From assembly GCF_014836595.1 (NCBI RefSeq), contig NZ_JACSQO010000010.1, positions 1-64,000 of the forward strand: DNA of 64,000 bases, in the 5' to 3' direction. Positions 17,708-27,654 of the stretch are shown here, piece by piece. Source of the DNA: Psychrobacillus faecigallinarum. GTDB taxonomy: Bacteria > Bacillota > Bacilli > Bacillales_A > Planococcaceae. Numbering within the stretch: the first letter of the stretch is position 1; each line of letters opens with the position of its first letter. Below the pieces are notes generated by a model that saw only the letters and a list, made by a program, of their open reading frames with translations, did not search any database and was not told where the DNA came from. The position numbers were made by a program, and so were the translations under genes.

Positions 17708-19567
17708 ATGCGACAAGGTACTGGATTTATTATCATATTATTATGCTTTCCTCTCCTTTGGATTTTATATTCCTTTATCCATACTGAGGTGCTTTCAGCT
17801 GCTTCTTTTAATGATGACTTAGAACATTCTATTCAGCTTTCTAACCCTACAATAACTTCTCCAGTTGTCCTCTTAGATAAACAAGGTGAAATATTTTCTG
17901 AGGACTATGTGGAATGGAGAGAACCGATAGAGTTAGAAACTATTCCTCTATTTGTTCAGGAGCTATTTATACAGAGTGAGGATGTAGAATTTTATAATCA
18001 TATTGGCTTTAATTTTACCGCAATCTTCCGAGCAGTTTTTGCAAATGCTTCTTCTCAGGAACGAGAACAAGGAGCTAGCACCATCACTCAGCAGCTAGTC
18101 CGCCTACGCTACTTGTCTACTGAAAAAACATATGAAAGAAAGCTAACAGAGTTGCTATATGCACATGAAATGGAAAAACAAACTACTAAAGAAGAAATAC
18201 TAACTAATTATTTAAATGAGATTTACTTCAGCAACCAGGTATATGGAATTGGGGCAGCTGCCACCTTCTACTTCGGCCGCCCAATAGAAGAATTGAGGGA
18301 ATCAGAGCTTGCCTTTATCAGTGCTATCCCGAATAATCCAACCATTTATAATCCACTCACTAACTTTGAAGCTACTAAAAAGAGACAAGAGCTTCTAATA
18401 GATGTCATGGTCAAAAATGGACGGCTCACTGCCGAGAATGGAGAAAAAATAAAGAAGGAATCAATTGTTCTTTCGACGAAGTTAAAAAAACAACTATACC
18501 CTGCCTATAGCACGTTTGTTTTACATGAGCTTGAAAACCTTATAGCACACAACGAGGGATTTAAAGAAAGAATCGCTAACTCACAAAATGAACAGCAAAG
18601 GCAATTCCTAGAAAGTGAATTAAAAACCCGTGTCAATGAAGTAATCGCTGGAGGGATAACTATCTCTACAGCTTTGGATCAATCTAAACAAGATTATGAT
18701 GAACGTTACATTAATAGCCTTTTAAGCAAAACTCCAGAATTACAAGCTGCGTCTGTAGTGATTAACAATGAATCTAGAGAAATTGTAAGTGTATATGGAG
18801 GTAAGGATTATAGGAAAATGGATTTTCATCGCGCCTATCAGGCAGTTCGACAACCTGGCTCTGCCTTTAAGCCCTTGCTAGTATACGCTCCATTATTTGA
18901 GACAACTACTTATACTCCTGCCAACTCTGTTAATGCAGGTAAGTTATGTATTGGATCCTATTGCCCACAAAATTACGGAGGAGTAGTATATGGAGATGTG
19001 ACGATTCAAGATGCATTTCGTTTAAGCCATAATACCCCTGCTGTAAGATTATTGGATAAGGTCGGTATTGAAAATGCTTTTGCAAGGTTATCTCCTTTTC
19101 AATTTGAATATATACAAAAAGAGGATTATACGTATTCTGCCGCACTAGGAGGATTAACACATGGCGTTACGATAGCAGAAATGGCAGATGCTTATACAAG
19201 CTTCATCAACGGAACATATAAACCAGTGCATTCAATAAGAAAAGTTGAAGACAAGCAAGGAAATGTTCTGTATCGATGGGATGAGGATTTTCAAGAAGCT
19301 TGGTCGTATAAGACAGCCCAAACGATGAGAGGTTTACTTCAACAGGTGGTCACAAACGGGACTGGAAAAGGAATTCATATTAACTCTTCGTACGTGGGAG
19401 CTAAGACAGGCACTACAAATGAATATTATGATTATTGGCTAGCCGGCCTTACAGACACTTATACCTCTGCAGTATGGATTGGATACGATAAACCTAAAAA
19501 CATGAAATCTATAGAGTCTAACAAAATCCATCATCGTATTTTTAATCAAATTATGAAAACAGATTGA
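17708..19567 (+). CDS. Class A penicillin-binding protein
   Basis: A bifunctional peptidoglycan synthase of about 619 aa. There is an N-terminal membrane anchor (residues 5-25), a GT51 transglycosylase domain (about 60-230, with QSEDVEFYNHIGFN and ASTITQQLVR) and a transpeptidase domain (about 300-610). The active-site triad motifs are GSAFKP (SxxK), SHN and KTGTT. It polymerises and cross-links cell wall on the outer face of the membrane. It is shorter than PBP1 and closest in size to the sporulation-linked PbpF/PbpG group, but the assignment is not certain. The start is ATG 17708 behind GGAG; a GTG 9 bp upstream overlaps that site. Confidence 0.9.
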   Translation: MRQGTGFIIILLCFPLLWILYSFIHTEVLSAASFNDDLEHSIQLSNPTITSPVVLLDKQGEIFSEDYVEWREPIELETIPLFVQELFIQSEDVEFYNHIGFNFTAIFRAVFANASSQEREQGASTITQQLVRLRYLSTEKTYERKLTELLYAHEMEKQTTKEEILTNYLNEIYFSNQVYGIGAAATFYFGRPIEELRESELAFISAIPNNPTIYNPLTNFEATKKRQELLIDVMVKNGRLTAENGEKIKKESIVLSTKLKKQLYPAYSTFVLHELENLIAHNEGFKERIANSQNEQQRQFLESELKTRVNEVIAGGITISTALDQSKQDYDERYINSLLSKTPELQAASVVINNESREIVSVYGGKDYRKMDFHRAYQAVRQPGSAFKPLLVYAPLFETTTYTPANSVNAGKLCIGSYCPQNYGGVVYGDVTIQDAFRLSHNTPAVRLLDKVGIENAFARLSPFQFEYIQKEDYTYSAALGGLTHGVTIAEMADAYTSFINGTYKPVHSIRKVEDKQGNVLYRWDEDFQEAWSYKTAQTMRGLLQQVVTNGTGKGIHINSSYVGAKTGTTNEYYDYWLAGLTDTYTSAVWIGYDKPKNMKSIESNKIHHRIFNQIMKTD

Positions 19568-19588
19568 GCTGGGATTTAAGTAGTTTCG

Positions 19589-19645
19589 TAACACGTAAAA
19601 AGAAAAATTGCGACATGCAATTTCACTTTTTGCGTGTTATTTTTG
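19589..19645 (+). terminator. Terminator of the PBP gene
   Basis: A long, slightly imperfect stem: TAACACG, TAAAAAG and AAATTGC arms pair with GCAATTT, CTTTTTG and CGTGTTA, then TTTTT. Confidence 0.82.
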
Positions 19646-19739
19646 AATTCATCGCCATCGCTCCGTACAACGGCTAGGAAATAGCTTACGAAAAACGAAG
19701 CCTTGAATTCTCTAAGGGAGTTTTGTTGTCCCTGCCTAG

Positions 19740-20327
19740 TCAGATCATTTTGATAAACTTCAATATTTTCCTGTATAAATGTGCGAGTTCTTCAGGCGTT
19801 TCACGTTCGTTTTGAGAGAGCCAATGCTCAACCAGTCCTAAAATGGATGATGAAGCAAACGCCGAAAGATAATCTGTTGGAATAGAAGAATCTATGGAGG
19901 ATAAATCGGTAGCGTAATAGTTATCTTCAAACTGTTCGATAAAGAAGCTTTTTAAGCGAAGATGAAAGCCCGACGTATTGTTTTTAGATAATAGAACAAT
20001 AAATTGTTCTTTGTACATTTCAATGTATCTAAATACCTCCATAGAAAAACCAGCGACCTCTAATAGTTGTTCCTTCTCCAGGCTGTCTTTTTTATTAATA
20101 TTCGCAATATGTACTCGAAGCCCATCAAGAAGCTCAATCTCGACTTTTTCTAATAAATCATATTTATCGAGATAATGTAGATAGAAGGTTCCACGGTTAA
20201 TGGAAGCATTAACTGTTATGTCTTTAATCGATATTTTCACAAATTCTTTCTCTTTAAGTAACTTGAGAAATACATCTTGAATTTTCTTCTTTGTACGAGA
20301 ATTCATCTCATCAAAAACGTTTCCCAC
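19740..20327 (-). CDS. TetR-family transcriptional regulator
   Basis: A 195-aa repressor-type protein. The N-terminal helix-turn-helix is clear at residues 10-60 (KISIKDITVNASINRGTFYLHYLDKYDLL cut to ITVNASINRGTFYLHY) and the C-terminal ligand-binding half is all helical. The start is GTG with AGGGGTG upstream; a later in-frame ATG (residue 8) is an alternative. It is isolated between the PBP gene and yufK, so its target is not evident. Two same-strand drug-type transporters are absent nearby; autoregulation is only a guess. Confidence 0.88.
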   Translation of the reverse strand: MGNVFDEMNSRTKKKIQDVFLKLLKEKEFVKISIKDITVNASINRGTFYLHYLDKYDLLEKVEIELLDGLRVHIANINKKDSLEKEQLLEVAGFSMEVFRYIEMYKEQFIVLLSKNNTSGFHLRLKSFFIEQFEDNYYATDLSSIDSSIPTDYLSAFASSSILGLVEHWLSQNERETPEELAHLYRKILKFIKMI

Positions 20328-20461
20328 CTTCCATTCACCCCTCTCATATATTTTCTAGTATTTCTCTAATATACTGCACCCCGAAAGCTAATATTAAGCT
20401 TCTACTAGCTAAATGACTGTCTATAGCTTGCACATCTTGTAATCTCCTGTGAGTTAATAGG

Positions 20462-21022
20462 CTATAGGAAAGGCAGACTCGCGATAATTCCGTTATACAG
20501 CTTGATGACTACATATATGACTAAAGCTAAGAATAAGCTCCATACGATAATTTCAAACATGATTAGTCCTAATGTTCCTATCATGGACATAGAGTTGCTT
20601 AGTTTGAATACAACATAAATAAAATAAATAAAAGCAGTAGCTAAAAATATAAGAAGAAGAATTTTGATTGATTGGAAGCCTACTGCTGAAATGATAGCAC
20701 CTGCAAAAAAAATAACATACCCACCGCGCGCTAGTGCCATTGTTTTTCCTTCAAAATCCTTAGAAAAGAATAGCATTCCTAATTCGTGAATAGTTTCTGC
20801 AATCAATTTTAACGCAGAAAAGAGCATGAAATAAATAAGGGCAAAAATAATTAGCACAAATAATCTTATCTCAAAATCAGAAAGAAACTCTTTCATCCCG
20901 CTATACACGCCAATGACTTTAAACAGATCGATTGCTTTAAACATTGTATACGTGGAAAAGCTCAAGCTAAATAAAATAATGGTTATCAATGGCAAAAAGC
21001 CAAATACATAAGGGTTTTTCAT
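20462..21022 (-). CDS. yufK: YufK family (DUF5366) membrane protein
   Basis: About 186 aa with five or six membrane helices and little else. The N-terminus MKNPYVFGFLPLITIILFSL (20 residues), length and position just before the mrp operon agree with YufK of B. subtilis, whose role is unknown. The start is ATG 21022 behind AGAGGA. The open frame extends 26 codons upstream, without a binding site and with a non-membrane sequence. It is divergent from mrp. Confidence 0.78.
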   Translation of the reverse strand: MKNPYVFGFLPLITIILFSLSFSTYTMFKAIDLFKVIGVYSGMKEFLSDFEIRLFVLIIFALIYFMLFSALKLIAETIHELGMLFFSKDFEGKTMALARGGYVIFFAGAIISAVGFQSIKILLLIFLATAFIYFIYVVFKLSNSMSMIGTLGLIMFEIIVWSLFLALVIYVVIKLYNGIIASLPFL

Positions 21023-21252
21023 GATCGTTCCTCTAATCTTGATAAATTTGATTCTATAGTTCATATCGGAGTAAATTGGCCTTTTACAAGAGTCTATCAT
21101 ATAGATTTAACTTTTAACGCTAGTTACTAATAATTGATTTATAAATCTTGGCATAAATAAGCCTAACTTTTACTTTTTGGAGGACAAATTTAAGCACCCC
21201 TTTATTTGATTAAAAATGCATTTACTTATATATAGGAAGGAAGTGATAAGCC

Positions 21253-21297
21253 ATGCAAACACATATTATTTGGGGTATAATTTTATTATATACTTAA
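21253..21297 (+). CDS. Possible 14-residue leader peptide before mrpA
   Basis: A short frame, MQTHIIWGIILLYT then stop, begins with ATG 21253 preceded by the strong AGGAAGGAAGTGA ribosome-binding region. It ends 26 bp before mrpA. The peptide is hydrophobic and could be a membrane miniprotein or a translated leader. Chance cannot be excluded because the frame is so short. Confidence 0.35.
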   Translation: MQTHIIWGIILLYT

Positions 21298-21322
21298 ATA
21301 TATTGTCGGAAGGAGGATCCCT

Positions 21323-23755
21323 ATGTCCATGGTTTTTGCAATATTCTTGCCTATTATTTTAGCTGTTTTTATACCTTTTTTGTATAAAAGAGCAAAAAGT
21401 ATCCATACTGGATGGTTTGTCTTGATTGCCCCTGTTCTTTTGGTAATCTTTTATGCAATGTATATCCCATCGGTAATGGATGGAGAAACTTTTATTAACG
21501 AAATGCCTTGGATTCCATCACTTGATATTTCACTCGTCTCGTACATAGATGGCCTTAGCTTACTTTTTTCGTTATTAATAACCGGGATAGGATCTCTAGT
21601 CGTTCTTTACTCTATCTTCTATTTAGATAAGGATAAAGAAAAGCTAGGTAACTTTTACGTATACTTATTAATTTTTATGACTGCCATGTTGGGAGTTGTA
21701 CAATCTGACCACTTAATCGGACTGTATTTCTTTTGGGAGTTAACTTCCATTTCATCATTCTTGCTCATTGGCTACTGGTATACGCGAGATCGTTCGCGTT
21801 TTGGTGCATTGAAGTCAATGATGATTACCGTCTTTGGTGGCTTAATGATGCTTGGTGGATTCTTATTATTAGGAATTATGGGGGAAAGCTTCTCCATTCG
21901 TGAGTTAATCGCACAAGCATCCTCTATTGCAGAGCACGACCTGTTCATATGGGCGTTAGTATTGGTACTTCTAGGGGCCTTTACAAAATCTGCTCAGTTT
22001 CCCTTCTACATTTGGCTACCCGATGCGATGGAAGCTCCAACACCTGTTAGCGCATATTTACATTCAGCAACTATGGTTAAAGCAGGACTATATTTAGTCG
22101 CAAGATTTACACCAATCTTTGCATTATCCGAGGTCTGGGTGTGGCTAGTAACAGGAGTCGGTATTCTCACTTTGTTCTGGGGATCTTTCTTCGCAGTAAA
22201 ACAAACAGATTTGAAAGCAATTTTAGCCTTTTCAACGGTCAGCCAGCTTGGTTTGATCATGTCACTGCTTGGAATTGGTTCTATCGCCTATCATGTTACA
22301 GGCGATTTAGTGTCAACATACACAATTGCAACTTTTGCGGCAATATTCCATCTCCTAAACCATGCAACCTTTAAAGGTAGTTTGTTTATGATTGCTGGGA
22401 TAGTTGATCATGAAACTGGTACACGAGATATCCGCAAGCTCGGTGGGTTAATGAGTTTAATGCCTATTAGCTTTACAATCGCAATGATCGGCAGTTTATC
22501 GATGGCTGGCGTACCGCTATTCAATGGCTTTTTGAGCAAAGAAATGTTTTTAGAAGCCACACTTTCCTTACAGCATTTTAACCTCTATGCAATGGATACT
22601 TGGTGGATTTTAATACCAGTAGTTGCATGGATTGCAAGCGTATTTACATTTGTATATAGCTTGTACTTTGTCTTACATACATTCCGAGGAAAGCACAAAC
22701 CCGAGCTGCTTCCTAAAAAAGCACATGAAGCTCCAATTGGAATGCTCGTTTCACCAGGTATATTAGCAACATTAGTCATAGTTATTTTCTTTATACCAAA
22801 TGTTTTTGGTAGTACTTTTATAAAGCCGGCAGTAGTTGCTATTCATCCAGGAGCCTATGCACTTCCTTCTGAGATAGGAGTCAAGATAAAAGCATGGCAT
22901 GGATTTGATTCGCCCGCTCTATATATGACGTTAGGAATTTTCCTAGTCGGCTATCTTCTATATAAAACATTGCCAAAATGGAGTGTAGGTTATGAGAAGA
23001 TGCCAGCTAAAGTTTCATTGAACGGTATTTATGATTGGTTAATGATGCTTTCAGAAGGTGGAGCTAATAGCGTTTCTTCTCTTTACATGAAGGGTTCTAT
23101 TCGTTCTTACTTAATCTACATGTTCTCAGCTATTATCTTCCTGCTTGCTAGCACCATGTGGGTTAAGGATGCCTTTGTAATAGACTTTGATAATTTAGCA
23201 CCTATCAAGTTCTTTGAAATACTTTTATCACTCATTGTTATTATTGGGACGATTACGATCCTAGTTACAAAATCCCGCCTTACAGCAATCATTGCTTTAG
23301 GAGCTGTAGGATATACTGTGGCTTTGTTCTACATCATTTTTAAAGCGCCTGATCTAGCTTTAACTCAGTTAGTAATAGAAACAGTTTCGGTTGCTCTATT
23401 CCTTGGAGCTTTTTATCACCTGCCAAAACTAAATAAGCACGAAAAAGGCAAGGAAGACCGTAAATTCCGTTTAACTAACTTTATCATTGCACTAGGTGTT
23501 GGAGTGATGGTTACATTAATAGCTATTTCCTCCCACTCTCAAAAATTAGTAACATCTATCTCTCAATACTATAAAGATACTGTATACACAGAAGCTGGCG
23601 GTGGAAATATTGTAAACGTTATCTTAGTTGATTATCGTGGATTTGATACTTTATTTGAAATCAGTGTACTAACTATTGCTTCTCTAGGCATCATAGGAAT
23701 GATCACACTACGACTTGCTAAAAAGAAAGGAGATAGAAAAGTTGAAAACAAATGA
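21323..23755 (+). CDS. mrpA: Mrp Na+/H+ antiporter subunit A
   Basis: An 810-aa, largest subunit of the seven-part Mrp complex that exchanges cytoplasmic Na+ for external protons. The central part is homologous to complex I antiporter subunits: YFFWELTSISSFLLIGYW, and the conserved Lys/Glu residues in GAFTKSAQFPFYIWLPDAM. A C-terminal segment (about 620-800) has the DUF4040/MrpB-like domain that completes MrpA. AGGAGG precedes the ATG. It is the first gene of a tight mrpABCDEFG operon with overlapping ends. Confidence 0.95.
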   Translation: MSMVFAIFLPIILAVFIPFLYKRAKSIHTGWFVLIAPVLLVIFYAMYIPSVMDGETFINEMPWIPSLDISLVSYIDGLSLLFSLLITGIGSLVVLYSIFYLDKDKEKLGNFYVYLLIFMTAMLGVVQSDHLIGLYFFWELTSISSFLLIGYWYTRDRSRFGALKSMMITVFGGLMMLGGFLLLGIMGESFSIRELIAQASSIAEHDLFIWALVLVLLGAFTKSAQFPFYIWLPDAMEAPTPVSAYLHSATMVKAGLYLVARFTPIFALSEVWVWLVTGVGILTLFWGSFFAVKQTDLKAILAFSTVSQLGLIMSLLGIGSIAYHVTGDLVSTYTIATFAAIFHLLNHATFKGSLFMIAGIVDHETGTRDIRKLGGLMSLMPISFTIAMIGSLSMAGVPLFNGFLSKEMFLEATLSLQHFNLYAMDTWWILIPVVAWIASVFTFVYSLYFVLHTFRGKHKPELLPKKAHEAPIGMLVSPGILATLVIVIFFIPNVFGSTFIKPAVVAIHPGAYALPSEIGVKIKAWHGFDSPALYMTLGIFLVGYLLYKTLPKWSVGYEKMPAKVSLNGIYDWLMMLSEGGANSVSSLYMKGSIRSYLIYMFSAIIFLLASTMWVKDAFVIDFDNLAPIKFFEILLSLIVIIGTITILVTKSRLTAIIALGAVGYTVALFYIIFKAPDLALTQLVIETVSVALFLGAFYHLPKLNKHEKGKEDRKFRLTNFIIALGVGVMVTLIAISSHSQKLVTSISQYYKDTVYTEAGGGNIVNVILVDYRGFDTLFEISVLTIASLGIIGMITLRLAKKKGDRKVENK

Positions 23756-24164
23756 TTTAATTATTCAAACGACAACGAAAGTAGTCTTTTTCATCATCTT
23801 TCTATTCTCCATTCATATTTTTTTCGCAGGTCATTATACACCAGGAGGAGGATTTGTTGGTGGCCTATTAATGTCAAGTGCAATCGTCCTTCTTTTACTT
23901 GCATTCGATTTAAAAACAGTACAAGATATGCTACCTATAAACTATACGGTTGTAACAGCAATCGGGCTTATAATATCTTTAGCAACTGCAGCCGGGTCTA
24001 TCTTTTTTAATGTTCCTTTCTTTACCCACGTATATGATTATTTCAATCTTCCCTTGTTAGGGAAAACGTCTATCCATACTGCAATGTTTTTTGATACCGG
24101 CGTATATCTTGTTGTAGTGGGAGTAACAATGACAATTATTCAAATGATAGGAGGAGATGAATAA
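23742..24164 (+). CDS. mrpB: Mrp Na+/H+ antiporter subunit B
   Basis: A 140-aa membrane subunit with four helices and the family signature HYTPGGGFVGGLLMSSAIV near residue 33. The start is TTG 23742 (LKTNDLIIQT) with AAAGGAGA upstream, overlapping the end of mrpA by 14 bp. The longer open frame that begins at 23715 uses an ATG inside mrpA without a suitable binding site. It probably pairs with the MrpA C-terminus in the complex. Confidence 0.93.
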   Translation: MKTNDLIIQTTTKVVFFIIFLFSIHIFFAGHYTPGGGFVGGLLMSSAIVLLLLAFDLKTVQDMLPINYTVVTAIGLIISLATAAGSIFFNVPFFTHVYDYFNLPLLGKTSIHTAMFFDTGVYLVVVGVTMTIIQMIGGDE

Positions 24165-24505
24165 TGGAAATTATGATGTCCATTTTAATCGGCTTTCTAT
24201 TTATGGCTGCAGTCTATTTAATCCTCTCTCGCAGCTTGCTTAGGATTATTATTGGAACGGGCTTACTGAGTCATGGGACACATTTGCTCCTACTAACCAT
24301 GGGTGGACTTGGGGGAAAATCTGCTCCCGTATTAGCTGACGGAGTGACAGATTATGTCGATCCACTACCACAGGCTCTAATTTTAACCGCCATCGTTATT
24401 AGCTTTGGCGTAACGGCATTTTCACTTGTACTTGCCTATCGTACCTATAAAGAAGTCGGTACAGATAATATGGAACTTATGAAAGGAACTGAAGACAATG
24501 ATTAA
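24164..24505 (+). CDS. mrpC: Mrp Na+/H+ antiporter subunit C
   Basis: A 113-aa NuoK-like subunit with three membrane helices (ILIGFLFMAAVYLILSRSLL, then GTGLLSHGTHLLLLTMGG, then ALILTAIVISFGVTAFSLVL). Its ATG shares one base with the mrpB stop, indicating translational coupling. The PQALILTAIVI motif is typical of MrpC/NuoK proteins. Confidence 0.95.
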   Translation: MEIMMSILIGFLFMAAVYLILSRSLLRIIIGTGLLSHGTHLLLLTMGGLGGKSAPVLADGVTDYVDPLPQALILTAIVISFGVTAFSLVLAYRTYKEVGTDNMELMKGTEDND

Positions 24506-25988
24506 CTTATTATTATTCCCAGTCCTCATCCCTTTCTTATTCGCTGCGGTTCTTTTATTATTTCCCAAGAAATTAAAAGCACAGCGAATAGTTACTATTA
24601 TTGGATTGTTGTTAGCACTAGCATCTGCCTTTACATTGCTGTACAAAGTAAAGATAGATGGTGTACAAACCCTTACACTCGGGAGCTGGGCACCTCCATT
24701 TGGAATCACAATGGTTTCAGATATGTTCTCAGCGTTACTAGTAACTTCATCTCTAATCATTGCTCTATTTGTTATATGGTATAGCTTTTCTTACATGGAT
24801 GAAGCTAGAGAAAAATCATTTTACTATCCAGCTATTCTATTTATGTTAACAGGAGTCAATGGTGCTTTTACAACGGGAGATATATTTAACTTATTTGTAT
24901 TTTTTGAAGTATTATTAATGTCTTCCTATGTATTGATTGTTTTAGGTGGAGAAAGAATACAATTAAAAGAATCTATTAAATACATAATAGTCAATATTGT
25001 CTCTTCATCCCTATTTGTAATTACAGTAGGATACTTGTATTCAGTAGTTGGAACATTAAATATGGCCGATATCTCAGTTAAATTGGCCGAGCTTGGTGAG
25101 GTAGGAATTGTAACTGTAATTGCTGTGTTGTTTTTAATTGTTTTTGGTATTAAGGGTGGTATTTTTCCTCTCTTCTTCTGGTTACCAGGTTCTTATGCAG
25201 CACCCCCAGTTCCAATACTAGCCCTGTTCGGTGCACTTCTCACTAAAGTTGGAGTGTATGCGATTATGCGGACATACACGTTATTCTTTACGACAGATGT
25301 AGGTTTCACGCATGAGTTGCTTATGATTCTCGCGATAATTACCATCGTCGTTGGGTGTATTGGCGCGTTGGCTTACTTTGATTTAAAACAAATTATTATT
25401 TATAACATCGTCATTGCAGTAGGAGTTATATTGTTCGGTGCTTCTGTAATGAATGAAAATGGAATGATGGGTTCTGTATTTTATTTGATTCATGATATTT
25501 TGATAAAGGGAGCATTGTTCTTACTTATCGGTATTGTCATTAAAATTACAGGCACCTCCGATTTACGTAAAATGGGAGGTCTGATGAAAAAGTATCCTGT
25601 TTTAGCCTGGAGTTATTTGATTGCAGCATTTGGATTAGCTGGTATTCCACCCTTAAGTGGCTTCATCGGTAAAATGCTAATCGTACAAGGGGGCTTTGAA
25701 GGTGAATTACTCTGGCAGAGTGTTTTTATATTAGCTTCGAGTCTAATTGTCCTACTTTCGGCAATTCGAATTTTCATCTATGCTTTCTGGGGTGAGCCAA
25801 AAGGTGAATCTACTCTTTTAGGACCTAAATCATATCGACGACTGTTAACACCTACTATCGTTTTGGTAGCCATAACAGTATTCTATGGTGTTGGAGCAGA
25901 ATTCTTAGTCCCATTTATGACGGATGCTTCTGATTTGTTGCTAGATCCTTCTATTTACGTCGATGCTGTATTTGAAGGGGTGAAATAA
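24498..25988 (+). CDS. mrpD: Mrp Na+/H+ antiporter subunit D
   Basis: A 496-aa, 14-helix proton-conducting subunit homologous to NuoM/NuoN. Characteristic segments are NLFVFFEVLLMSSYVLIVLG (the conserved Glu) and GIKGGIFPLFFWLPGSY (the conserved Lys). It overlaps mrpC by 8 bp. Together with MrpA it forms the two antiporter-like modules of the complex. Confidence 0.95.
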   Translation: MINLLLFPVLIPFLFAAVLLLFPKKLKAQRIVTIIGLLLALASAFTLLYKVKIDGVQTLTLGSWAPPFGITMVSDMFSALLVTSSLIIALFVIWYSFSYMDEAREKSFYYPAILFMLTGVNGAFTTGDIFNLFVFFEVLLMSSYVLIVLGGERIQLKESIKYIIVNIVSSSLFVITVGYLYSVVGTLNMADISVKLAELGEVGIVTVIAVLFLIVFGIKGGIFPLFFWLPGSYAAPPVPILALFGALLTKVGVYAIMRTYTLFFTTDVGFTHELLMILAIITIVVGCIGALAYFDLKQIIIYNIVIAVGVILFGASVMNENGMMGSVFYLIHDILIKGALFLLIGIVIKITGTSDLRKMGGLMKKYPVLAWSYLIAAFGLAGIPPLSGFIGKMLIVQGGFEGELLWQSVFILASSLIVLLSAIRIFIYAFWGEPKGESTLLGPKSYRRLLTPTIVLVAITVFYGVGAEFLVPFMTDASDLLLDPSIYVDAVFEGVK

Positions 25989-25989
25989 T

Positions 25990-26469
25990 ATGGCGTTTCA
26001 AATTTTGTTAAATGTTTTCATTGCCCTGACCTGGATGTTTTTATCGGTATCCTTTAAGCCTACTACCTTCATCGTGGGATATCTGCTAGGCTTACTAATG
26101 CTTTTCATACTAAGAAAATCCTTTAAATCACGGTTTTATATGGATCGAGTATGGGCGGTTATAAAATTGGCTGTCTTATTTTTAAAGGAGCTAATACTTT
26201 CTAACTTCTCGGTATTAAAGTTAATCGTAAAGCCTGAAATGCCCATCCGTCCTGCCATATTTGCCTTGGAAACGGTTTTAACCGAGGACTGGGAAATAAC
26301 GTTGTTATCCAGCCTTATAACTTTAACACCTGGTACGGTAGTTATTGATGTTTCGGATGACAATAAAACGTTATATATTCATTCTATTGAGTTTAGTAAT
26401 ATTGACGAAGCGGTTAACTCCATACGCGATACTTTTGAGAAAGCAATTTTGGAGGTGAGTAGATCATGA
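25990..26469 (+). CDS. mrpE: Mrp Na+/H+ antiporter subunit E
   Basis: A 159-aa subunit with two or three N-terminal membrane helices and a soluble C-terminal part carrying the MrpE signature LSSLITLTPGTVVIDVSDD (about residues 105-123). It begins one base after the mrpD stop codon and overlaps mrpF by 4 bp. MrpE is needed for assembly and stability of the complex. Confidence 0.94.
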   Translation: MAFQILLNVFIALTWMFLSVSFKPTTFIVGYLLGLLMLFILRKSFKSRFYMDRVWAVIKLAVLFLKELILSNFSVLKLIVKPEMPIRPAIFALETVLTEDWEITLLSSLITLTPGTVVIDVSDDNKTLYIHSIEFSNIDEAVNSIRDTFEKAILEVSRS

Positions 26470-26747
26470 TAACTTTTTTATGGGTGATTGTCGTGTTAAT
26501 AAGCGCCGCTTTACTAGGCTTCTTATACCGACTTGTAAAGGGTCCGACTACTCCCGATCGCGTAATAGCCTTAGATGCAATTGGAGTGGGTCTAATCTCT
26601 TTAATTGGTCTAATATCAATTCTGTTTGACACTCCATTCTTCTTAGAGGTCATTCTATTGTTAGCTGTTCTTTCCTTTATAGGAACAGTAGCGTTTTCTA
26701 AATTCACGGAGAAGGGAGAAATCATTCAACGTGACCGTAATAGCTAA
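26466..26747 (+). CDS. mrpF: Mrp Na+/H+ antiporter subunit F
   Basis: A 93-aa subunit with three membrane helices and the conserved segment RLVKGPTTPDRVIALDAIG near residue 22. The aspartate in this segment is family-conserved. It overlaps both neighbours (ATGA with mrpE, 17 bp with mrpG). Related MrpF proteins have been linked to bile-acid or cation efflux when expressed alone; that is family knowledge, not seen here. Confidence 0.94.
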   Translation: MITFLWVIVVLISAALLGFLYRLVKGPTTPDRVIALDAIGVGLISLIGLISILFDTPFFLEVILLLAVLSFIGTVAFSKFTEKGEIIQRDRNS

Positions 26748-27102
26748 TATATTTATCGTAGGTACTATTTCCTTTGGAACTATTTTTATCTTGGTTACTG
26801 CAATTGGCTTGTTCCGACTACCAGACGTCTATACAAGAGCACATGCAGCTTCCAAGAGTGCTACACTTGGGGTTATGAGCATTTTAATAGGTGTGTTTCT
26901 TCACTTTTGGTTAATCGAGGGGACGTTTAATTCTCGTATTTTGCTTGGCATTCTGTTTCTTTTCATCACTGGACCTGTAGGTGGACACATGATGGGAAGA
27001 GCTGCCTATTACTCTGGTGTGGAATGCTGCGACCTCACAGTTCGAGATGATTTAGAAGAGGTAGTGGAAGAAAAAAGAAAGAACATGAAAATCAAAGTTT
27101 GA
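26731..27102 (+). CDS. mrpG: Mrp Na+/H+ antiporter subunit G
   Basis: A 123-aa subunit with three membrane helices and the motif GLFRLPDVYTRAHAASKSAT near residue 26, diagnostic of MrpG. The start is GTG inside the 3' end of mrpF. The last 25 residues are charged. It ends the operon, 15 bp before a terminator, so the operon is complete: all seven subunits are intact. Confidence 0.94.
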   Translation: MTVIANIFIVGTISFGTIFILVTAIGLFRLPDVYTRAHAASKSATLGVMSILIGVFLHFWLIEGTFNSRILLGILFLFITGPVGGHMMGRAAYYSGVECCDLTVRDDLEEVVEEKRKNMKIKV

Positions 27103-27116
27103 TGCTAATTTACTTT

Positions 27117-27160
27117 AGTGTGTAGGCAGAGTGTTTTATCACTTTGTCTACACTTTTTTA
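27117..27160 (+). terminator. Terminator of the mrp operon
   Basis: AGTGTGTAGGCAGAGTG pairs with CACTTTGTCTACACT, then TTTTTTA. Two mismatches in the stem. Confidence 0.85.
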
Positions 27161-27654
27161 TTGGAAAAACTAATATCAAATGTCATTCGTACTTAAAATA
27201 ACTGACACATTAGACAGGATTGCGTTTTTCAAAAGTAAATGGTTAGTTTTCTTCACTTACAATGAAAGGAATGAAGTACGATTAGGTCAAATAAAAAATT
27301 AGGTAAACATCTCAATATAAAAATTAATAATCGCAAAGTGAAAATTCTAAATTACAAAAGAAGCAGTCATTTTGACGAATATAAAAATCAAGAGATATTT
27401 ACCATTTAATTAATAACGAAAATTTATAATGAAGTGCTAGATAACAAAGCTGTAAAAATAGAACTCAATGAAAAAGAAATTATAAATGCTGAATGGATAT
27501 TATGTTTTAGACAGCCAAATATATATAGATTTACTTATAAGATAATTAATACAATATCGGTGAATAAATCAAACGGGGAATGCCAAAAAAATTGCATTCG
27601 ATATTCTTCAGAAGGAAAATCAATATCAAAATTTAACAGAACCAAATTTAAAAA
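27161..27654. other. AT-rich region without a supported gene
   Basis: About 490 bp with very high AT content. Short Lys/Asn-rich open frames on the plus strand (about 27273-27410 without a normal start, and 27434-27673) have no ribosome binding site, skewed composition and no recognisable family. They may be the decayed remains of one gene or chance. No repeats or RNA element were recognised. Confidence 0.4.
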
